Assembly (NCBI RefSeq): GCF_016808335.1 | Contig: NC_053139.1 | Coordinates: 16,052,782-16,116,781, forward strand | Source of the DNA: Panicum virgatum | Lineage: Eukaryota > Streptophyta > Magnoliopsida > Poales > Poaceae | Direction: 5' to 3' | Length of the DNA stretch: 64,000 nt | Shown here: piece by piece, positions 57,801 through 64,000 of the stretch | How the letters are laid out: every line of letters starts with the position of its first letter | How positions within the stretch are numbered: the first letter of the stretch is position 1 | The notes under the pieces: model-generated | Databases searched by the model: none | Seen by the model: only the letters and a program-made list of their open reading frames with translations | What the model was told of the DNA's origin: nothing | Program-made: the position numbers and the translations under genes

Positions 57801-57820
57801 TTCCCCGGCAACAGCGCCAA
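57801..57820 (-). other. Element H primer-binding site (tRNA-Asp type)
   Basis: Element orientation reads TTGGCGCTGTTGCCGGGGAA, like the PBS of Athila and RIRE2-like elements, three bases from the LTR end. Confidence 0.85.
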
Positions 57821-57823
57821 AAA

Positions 57824-59292
57824 TGCTGGTTGGTGCCTACCAACATCACCACTGAGCGAGCAGCGATGACGCCCGCAGATGCCAAGGGAATGGCAGGTAT
57901 TTCACGAACCATGAATAAATCCGCAAGCGCACAGAATACCGCTGTAGCATTTTACCCGAGAGTATACCGGGATGTCATTTATATTTCTGCGGGGAAGGCG
58001 GCGAATGGAAGTACATTGGCTAGTTAATGAACTGATCTAGATTGGATTTTCAATTGCATAAACAGGGGTAAGATAGATAACATGGTAGGAGGTAGTGTGA
58101 CACACACACAAACTACCCTCTTAGATAAATATATAAAAGATGCTAAAGGAAGGGAGAAAGACAGAAGTTAGAGCTCGAGTTAGATGTGCTAAGCTAGCTA
58201 TATCTATGCTATCTTATGGTTAGATTGTCAAAGATTAAACTAGAACAACAGAGAGACCGCTCCTCTAGCTGACGGGAGATGTGTGTTCACCTAGGCAGCT
58301 TTATGTACCTCCTACCCCCCAATCTGAACGTGGAGGATTAATAGGGCTCGGACAGGGCTGTCACCACCTACTGGCTACCTCACAATCTGTGGAAAAGGGT
58401 GACATCTAGCAACACTTATCTAGTCTAGACCCCACGTCTACATTAGTAAGCGATACTCTAGCATCCCACGCGGAGCCCCCACCCTTTGGATGGACAGACA
58501 TCACACTAGAGCAAACATACGAATACTGGAACAGTTGACAGAGTTTTAAGGCCAATATGTTAACCATCGCAAGCACAGGGCGATCATGTAATGCAAGCAT
58601 CGAATGATAATGCAACCAGATCACGAAGCATATATCCAATAACTTAGAACATACTTCAAGGAGATATCGGTAACCATAGTCTAATTCTATTACAAATGAC
58701 CGAATATTACAAGAGATGACTAGAGATGAACCCATACCAGAACTCCCGAGCAACTCCAGGGACTCGATGACTCCTAGACTTCTCCTAAACTCCACTATGC
58801 CTATAGACTAAGCAAGAAGGCACTTGAGGTAAGTGAGGTGAGGTCTGGTGTGTGTTCTAATCTCTACCCCCTCCCTTATATTTATAGGAGGGAGCCACGG
58901 CCGTGTAGCAGCTCTTCCTTGCAGAACGGACATGGGGTGCCAGTGAGACGCCTCCACATGGCCGAGTTAAGGCGGTGTGGCCCACTGGGCCGGTGGCCGA
59001 CCAGGTGGTCGGTCGGCCGCCCAGTGGCGCCAACCGCCTCCAACTCTCTTCTAGTGGGCTTGTCTAGGCCTCCATTTTAGTCTGAATCTGTGCTCTGATA
59101 TTTTCTGTTATTTTCTATCGGGCCAAAATGTGCTTGCAACCTGCATATTAGCTCAAAAACATGTCTTGCATATTTCTAAGGTAAAGTGTGGTTTAGGGAT
59201 TTATTTGAATAAAGATGCGTGTAGGAAATACAAACTCTCGTGATTTTCTGATCAAGTTGACACCTAGAAATGGTCGTTGGTAAGCGTCAACA
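57824..59292 (-). mobile_element. Element H 5' LTR (1469 bp)
   Basis: Complete LTR next to the PBS, matching 35199-40476 (minus D2) apart from scattered substitutions and indels. TSD CATGT follows at 59293. Confidence 0.9.
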
Positions 59293-59683
59293 CATGTGCG
59301 GGGCCCATAGTGACACGTGGACGATGGGCCCACTATGACACGTGCTAGGAACATGCGCCAATATGGCGGGCCCGTCAAGACACGTGGAAATTACGGCCCG
59401 TATGTACATGTGGCTGCTAACATGTGGGACCCACGGTACACGCATAGCACTACGGGACCCGCTGTATAGAGCCGTCACAGACATGTGGAATCCACAGCCA
59501 CACGTGGCCAGTTCGGAGGCACACGTGGCAATATGGCGGGCCCACCATGACACGTGGCAGTTGTGGGGCCGTAGATACACGTGGCTGCCAATATCCCACA
59601 GTACACGCATGGCATTGTCGGACCTGTTGTACAGTTCCATCACTGGCACGTGGGACCCACACGGCCACAGGTGGCCAGTGGTG

Positions 59684-59835
59684 TTGGCGCGACAGATCCC
59701 CTCTGCCGCGCCATTGTGTGTCCAAGCCCAGTAAGGACTACATTTTTCATTTGGTGGCGTGGCAGGTCCTTTTGGTCGTGCCACTCCCAATGGCGCGACA
59801 GAGTGGTTTGTAGCGCCACACGGAATGGTGCGACA
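59684..59835. repeat. Inverted GGCGCGACA / TGCCGCGCC cluster
   Basis: GTTGGCGCGACAG, CTGCCGCGCCA, GGTGGCGTGGCAGG, GTCGTGCCAC, ATGGCGCGACAGA, GTAGCGCCAC and ATGGTGCGACA alternate in orientation over 150 bp, so neighbouring units can pair. The design is similar to, but the sequence differs from, the palindromes at 2405-2637. Confidence 0.65.
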
Positions 59836-60074
59836 AGCATAGAATTCGGCCAGCTAACTACCTTGCTGCTCCCTCTCGCTGCTGCTTGCTTCTGCTGCTG
59901 GTGCATGCTATTTGAAGCTGACCAAAGTGACTCAGAATTTGAACCATTACTGACCAAATAATATAAATTCAAACCAACCAATAAAGAAATAGAGAGCTGT
60001 CAGCACACAAGCACAAAGTCCATTAGAAGCTACAGTAGTCCATTACAAGGATCTTGTCCATCACAACCTAAAGT

Positions 60075-60134
60075 GGTCCATGACAAACACAAAGAGTTCA
60101 TGACAAGCACAAATAGTTCATGACAAGCACAAAT
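60075..60134. repeat. 20-bp tandem repeat, three copies
   Basis: GGTCCATGACAAACACAAAG followed by two identical AGTTCATGACAAGCACAAAT units, in the predicted 3' UTR of the PMD gene. Confidence 0.9.
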
Positions 60135-60163
60135 AGGTTCTAGGTAGCATTTTTACAATACAT

Positions 60164-62894
60164 CTAGGAACAAAGTGTCGGTGCTCCTTCATCTACGGTG
60201 CCGTCCACGCTCGGCAGGGCTGAAAGGGTCGGTGGGGCGCCGTTGCCTTCCAGGAGCTGTTGGAGCACGTTCCTGCTACCAACATCGGTGTGGTCATGAG
60301 AACGCCTTTGTCGGCGACGCGGAGGGGAAGCGGCCCCGGAGTCTGGAGGAGCATCCTGAGGTGCCTGCACAAAAAATATATAATATGGAGGCATGTTGAA
60401 GATCAAAAATGTGTACAAAATCACATTTTCTTTATAATGATGCAGTATCACCTCTAAGTTAAAATATTTCAATTACACATGCTTACCTGGCTCGATTCGC
60501 CCTGAGTCTGCGTTCCTGGGGGAGCATCAAATAACTGAGACATCCTGAGTACCTGAAAGGTTGGGTCTTCATCTTCTGAGTTGTCCTGGCGGTCGGACTC
60601 TTCACTGGTTTCTGGTGACTGGATAGCTTTCCCCCTAGACACGGCACGTGATGCCTTCCTCGAAGTGGACCGTGAACGACTTCTGGAACCGGAGGGCAAA
60701 GGAGTTGTAGCGGTCACATCACCATAGTGAATCGGTGTACGGTTGCTTGAGGTGGGGCCACGTGCACTAGAAGCTCCCGCACCAGGGGCCAGTGGACCAA
60801 AGTCCTCGTCAGGGCGAGCCATGCAATTAAGCTTCGCGGCCATCCGCCTGCAACTCCTGTGTACCCTCTGTGTGCAGCCATAAAATGTTATGCAAATACC
60901 GTAAGAAAGCATTACAAAGATGGTGACAGTATAACTAAACATAAATATGGTTACCTCAACAAATGCCCTAAAGTGCCCCCCTCCATTATCTCCTTTGCTT
61001 GCATGGGCCATTGCCATGCCTGCCTCGTTAGCGAGACGGCCGAGTTGTCGTGCCTGATAAGATTGAGTTAGTCCTAACATAATTCAAATTGTGAGTTTAT
61101 TTCTAAGGACACAACATTCAAAAAGCATTGATTACCATGTAATTCTGTAAAGGGCCCCTCTCGGGCTGCACTCCTCCGCGTGTGATGTCATCGTACTCGT
61201 CGACGATGTCATCATCATCATCTGTGTCCGGATGGTCTTCTATAGGCTCAGTTGACCGTGGCGGCTTGATTGAAACTCTAGTGACTGAATGGAAAGACGA
61301 AGGTATTCCTTGTAATGGTTGTGCCTATGTGGTGGTCCAAGTTCCGGATCCATCCTTTGCCTCTGGTCCCACTGTGCTAGAGGCACTGCGTGTTTGACAC
61401 GCCAATCATTCTCAGTGTAGCGTTTCTTCCTGTCAATTCTGACATATGAGCATTATGTTAGTGACATTATATTCGCTAGGACTAATAAAATTCAAATTCA
61501 ATACAACGTACTGATGCAATGCCTGGGAAGTAGAAATGGCCTCCGGAGGGAAGTCTTGCAGTCTTGAGAACTGTCTCTTAACACGGTGCGGTAAGTGGAG
61601 CTCGACTACGAAGTAGAAAATCAAAGGAACACACGTCCTCCACAATTCTGCATCTCTTCTACAAATGTGACTAAGTCCCAACTCCTCCAGCTCGTCTCGA
61701 CTATACGGTGTCCAGAAAATCTATGTAACGCGCAAGCATTAGTTATTGTGAGGACAGAAACATTTATTTAAAAACCCCGGATGCATATAGTACCTGATTT
61801 TGTGTGAGGCAGTCTAGGTCGTCCATGTAACGCATGTACCGGCGCAAAGGATCCCCTCTGACAGCTCCAATGTTCTTCCAGCAGTAAGCAACGGTGGGCC
61901 TCGACTCAGGATCATGGTGCGGCCACGCCTGCAAAGGGAGGCATATTAGGGTTAAGAACAACAAATAATGTGCACTAAACTCAAAATTTAATTGTAAACC
62001 AAGAATTACCTCTAGTTCACCACGGTATGGCCGGCCGACTGGAAACCGCTCCCAAATCCTGATTTGCAAGAGGTATGCACAACCTCCTATGTTCGAGTCA
62101 TTGCCAGCACGCCTACATGTGTCACAAAGCTGTCGGTAAAGCCAACCTAGTGCTGCCGACCCCCAGCTATACTGAGCGATGTTCTCCCACTGCTGTCCAA
62201 GAATTTGAAGGACCATCCATGAGATGGTGTTTCCAGAACCATCGGGAAACATGAAGCCCGCTAACAGGTGCCACAACCACACGCGAGCATACCGCTCTAC
62301 AGCCTCCTGAGGTGCTCCCTGAGGATAATGGTTGAAATTCTGCTTCAACCAAGCCGAGCTAACTCCTGAGGTCTTCCTGTCCTTGACTCCCTCAGGTGGT
62401 TCTGGAGGTCGAATCCCAATGTGTGCCTCCACCATATCCCTCCATCCATCAGTCTGAATCATGCCGATCACTGCATTGCCCTCTAAAGGTAGCTCGAGAA
62501 TCATCGCCACATCTTGCATACTGATGCTGACCTCCCTGCAAGGTAAATGGAATGAATGTGTTTCCGGCCTCCATCGGTCCACAAAAGCAGTCAAAAGAGG
62601 TGCATCCATAACTGCGAGCCCCGCACAGACAACATGCGCCAGAGGAAGCATCCCAGCCCGGCGAAGGTATGACATGTACCGCTCATCCCACCGAAGTGGG
62701 GAGTGGGTACGTGGGCCGAGGGGCTAAAGCGCCTGATATCATGCCAAACGAGTCGTTAGAGGGCTGGAAAATTTTTTATAAATTGAGGTGTGCTCGGTAA
62801 AACAAATACAAACCTCGCCGCGGTCAACTAGGATGTGTGCTTGGTGGTTGGAGTCGTAGAACGTCTCTAGTAGGGGGAACCTGGGGTGCGCCAT
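60164..62894 (-). CDS. Plant mobile domain (PMD, MAIN/MAIL-like) protein
   Basis: Eight exons can be laid out with GT-AG introns: 62894-62814, 62723-62010, 61928-61794, 61720-61512, 61438-61136, 61053-60955, 60867-60487, 60364-60164 (TAG), giving roughly 700 residues. Exon 1 reads MAHPRFPLLETFYDSNHQAH. Exons 2-4 hold the PMD (aminotransferase-like, PF10536) domain: SYLRRAGMLPLAHVV, FVDRWRPETHSFHLPCREVS, DVAMILELPLEG, WERFPVGRPY, MRYMDDLDCLTQNQ, FWTPYSRDELEELGL. The tail has an acidic run (DTDDDDDIVDEYDD), an Arg/Ser-rich segment (SGSRSRSRSTSRKASR) and a basic patch (PPRRRQRRSHDH). One single-base deletion near 61310 breaks exon 5; otherwise it is intact. PMD proteins MAIN and MAIL1 act in silencing and genome stability in Arabidopsis, and the domain is also carried by transposons. 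The MULE transposase 173 bp upstream on the same strand favours the transposon-borne form. Confidence 0.85.
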
Positions 62895-63067
62895 CCTACA
62901 GTGACAAATCAAAACATGATCAGTTAGAACCTACAGAAAAATGAACCAAAAAAGTATTTAGAATGATCATGGTAATTAAAACAATAAATATAGACGATCA
63001 ATAAATAATATTGCAACAACGATTGCTGAGTAATAATGAACTCTATTTAAACTTGTATTGCTAATTA

Positions 63068-64000
63068 TTATTCATACAAAGCACAAACCTGTGTGCTATG
63101 CCTTTTTCTCTTTCTCAGGTCAGGTTGGGCCATTCTTTTTTGTTTAGATTTCTTTTTCTTCTTACATTTGCACTGAGAACAAAATCTATGGCACTTGGAG
63201 CAACGGTTTTGGCTCTTGTCCACATCAAAGTCACCGGTTCCGTAGTCTGCACTAGCCCGACCTTGCACCTCATCCATATCACCTTTGAGCCTTTTCTTTC
63301 GCCTCCTTCCTTAGGTTTCAACAATGACGCATCCGGCACGTACTCTACTCCCTCGTACTCCGGCCATTGAGATGGATCTAGGTAAGGTTCAAAACTAGCC
63401 TCCCATATTTTGATTGTGTTCGACCGAGCGTAGTACGGACTCAAGTAAGTGGGGCTTTTGAAACAAAAACTGCGGGCCCTACATGCCGTTATTAGGTGCG
63501 AGCATGGAAGGTGTAACAATTATGGAGTCATGGAAGTACAATCTCCAGCTCTGAGGTCCACTTTGTAATGGCGTCCTCCATGACTCTCACCTCTTATATT
63601 TGTACCACCTGCTCCTCTAACACCATAAATCATTCTTTCAGGCCCATAAGGCGCTGCAAGTTGATTCACCGATCTATTCTCAGCATCCCAAGGTGTTCAT
63701 GCGCTATTAGTCCCCACTGTTGACCCTTGTCCAACAAACTCCGAGCTTTCCCCCATCTATCGACGAAGTACTCGTTCAACTTTTCGAAAGAGAACTCTAC
63801 AATGCCAGCAACAGGTCTTGATCGAATACCTTCGAATATATTGTTCACTGACTCAGCATTGTTTGTGGTCATGATACCGTACCGCCACCCCCCGTCATCA
63901 TAAGCAAGAGCCCATTTGTTCTTGTCCACCATTGTACCTTTCAACCACTCCTTGGCCCTCTCATTCATGTCCTTTTCTAAATCAGCAAGTTTTTCTTCAA
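63068..64000 (-). pseudogene. MULE (MuDR-like) transposase, C-terminal part
   Basis: The window holds only the C-terminal third; the DDE part would lie beyond 64000. Visible: NERAKEWLKGTMVDKNKWAL, MTTNNAESVNNIFEGIRSRP, FEKLNEYFVDRWGKARSLL, then a SWIM finger (YKVDLRAGDCTSMTP-stop, LLHLPCSHLITACRAR), a WPEYEGVEYVPDASL segment, a KKRLKGDMDEVQGRA stretch and a Cys-rich end (CSKCHRFCSQCKCKKKKK). Damage: frameshift at about 63668, the second SWIM cysteine changed (CTS instead of CTC), a TAA in the finger (CAA to TAA), and a frameshift at about 63305. The element is likely inactive. It ends 173 bp before the PMD gene start. Confidence 0.85.

Larger units (their letters stand above)
35199..59292 (-). 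mobile_element. Element H, Athila-like gag-protease LTR element
   Basis: Flanked by CATGT at 35194-35198 and 59293-59297. LTRs (35199-40476 with D2 inside; 57824-59292) have TGTTGAC...CAACA-type ends. The PBS at 57801-57820 reads TTGGCGCTGTTGCCGGGGAA in element orientation (tRNA-Asp type) and a purine tract (TTGGGAGATCC) lies at 40477-40487. The interior encodes gag and protease (44305 to 42037) and then 1.5 kb of noncoding DNA; RT, RNase H and integrase are absent. It therefore looks like a non-autonomous gag-pro element depending on a partner. D2 and E are nested in it. Confidence 0.88.
59293..60163. other. Locus sequence right of H: G-box array and PMD gene 3' flank
   Basis: 59298-59680 is packed with ACACGTGG/CACGTG motifs (about eight) and GGGCCCA boxes. 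59684-59835 contains inverted GGCGCGACA / TGCCGCGCCA units. 60075-60134 has three 20-bp copies (AGTTCATGACAAGCACAAAT). The last ~200 bp should be the PMD gene 3' UTR. No gene here. Confidence 0.6.

Noticed and set aside
57824..59292. A separate solo LTR unrelated to the one at 35199-40476
   Set aside because: The two outer flanks share CATGT, a PBS lies inside the right copy and a purine tract inside the left one, so they are the LTR pair of one element (H).

Overview
This is a stretch of plant nuclear DNA, almost certainly from a grass and probably a panicoid one. The reasons are Ty3/gypsy chromovirus LTRs that begin TGTAACA, a Stowaway MITE with the CTCCCTCC terminus, short plant introns, a plant-mobile-domain (PMD) gene and very GC-rich leader sequences. 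There is no bacterial or organellar signal. Host identity is inference.

Layout. Positions 1-5794 and 59293-64000 (plus 34766-35198) are the older locus. The left side has a 24-bp tandem repeat, two convergent GRF zinc-finger genes (451-1099 plus, 1571-2352 minus), a cluster of GC palindromes and a poorly recognised stretch. The right side has an almost complete eight-exon PMD gene (60164-62894, minus) lying 173 bp downstream of a decayed Mutator-like (MULE) transposase (63068-64000, minus). Nearly everything between is nested LTR retrotransposons.

Nesting. Element B (5795-34765, minus, gypsy) contains element A (7967-21457, minus, gypsy with ~4.3-kb LTRs), element C (21886-23554, TSD ATAAT) and solo LTR D1 (24332-27787, TSD ACTCT). 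Element H (35199-59292, minus, Athila-like gag-protease element, TSD CATGT) contains solo LTR D2 in its 3' LTR (35824-39560, TSD CTCTA) and gypsy E (44318-57685, plus, TSD CCTGT). E in turn contains solo LTR D3 (49857-53360, TSD TTAAC) and a truncated element F (about 55137-57162). All coding regions of A, B, E and H carry stops or frameshifts, most of the type CAG/CAA/CGA to TAG/TAA/TGA or TGG to TGA.

Most interesting signal. The long LTRs of three different families here (B, D, E) each contain the same gene-like architecture: a Glu/Gln-rich exon-like block with a splice acceptor and a GT or GC donor, an intron of about 1.0 kb, and a terminal exon ending in a stop codon. Both junctions are phase 1 in all three families. 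In D the block lies between a TATA-like box and an AATAAA signal inside the LTR, so even a solo LTR looks like a self-contained transcription unit. LTR family A has similar acidic blocks but its phases do not fit simply. I do not recognise a described protein for this. No upstream start exon was identified.

Limits: all calls were made by eye. LTR edges supported by TSDs are reliable. Internal exon calls, the E 5' LTR end, and 2641-5794 are uncertain.
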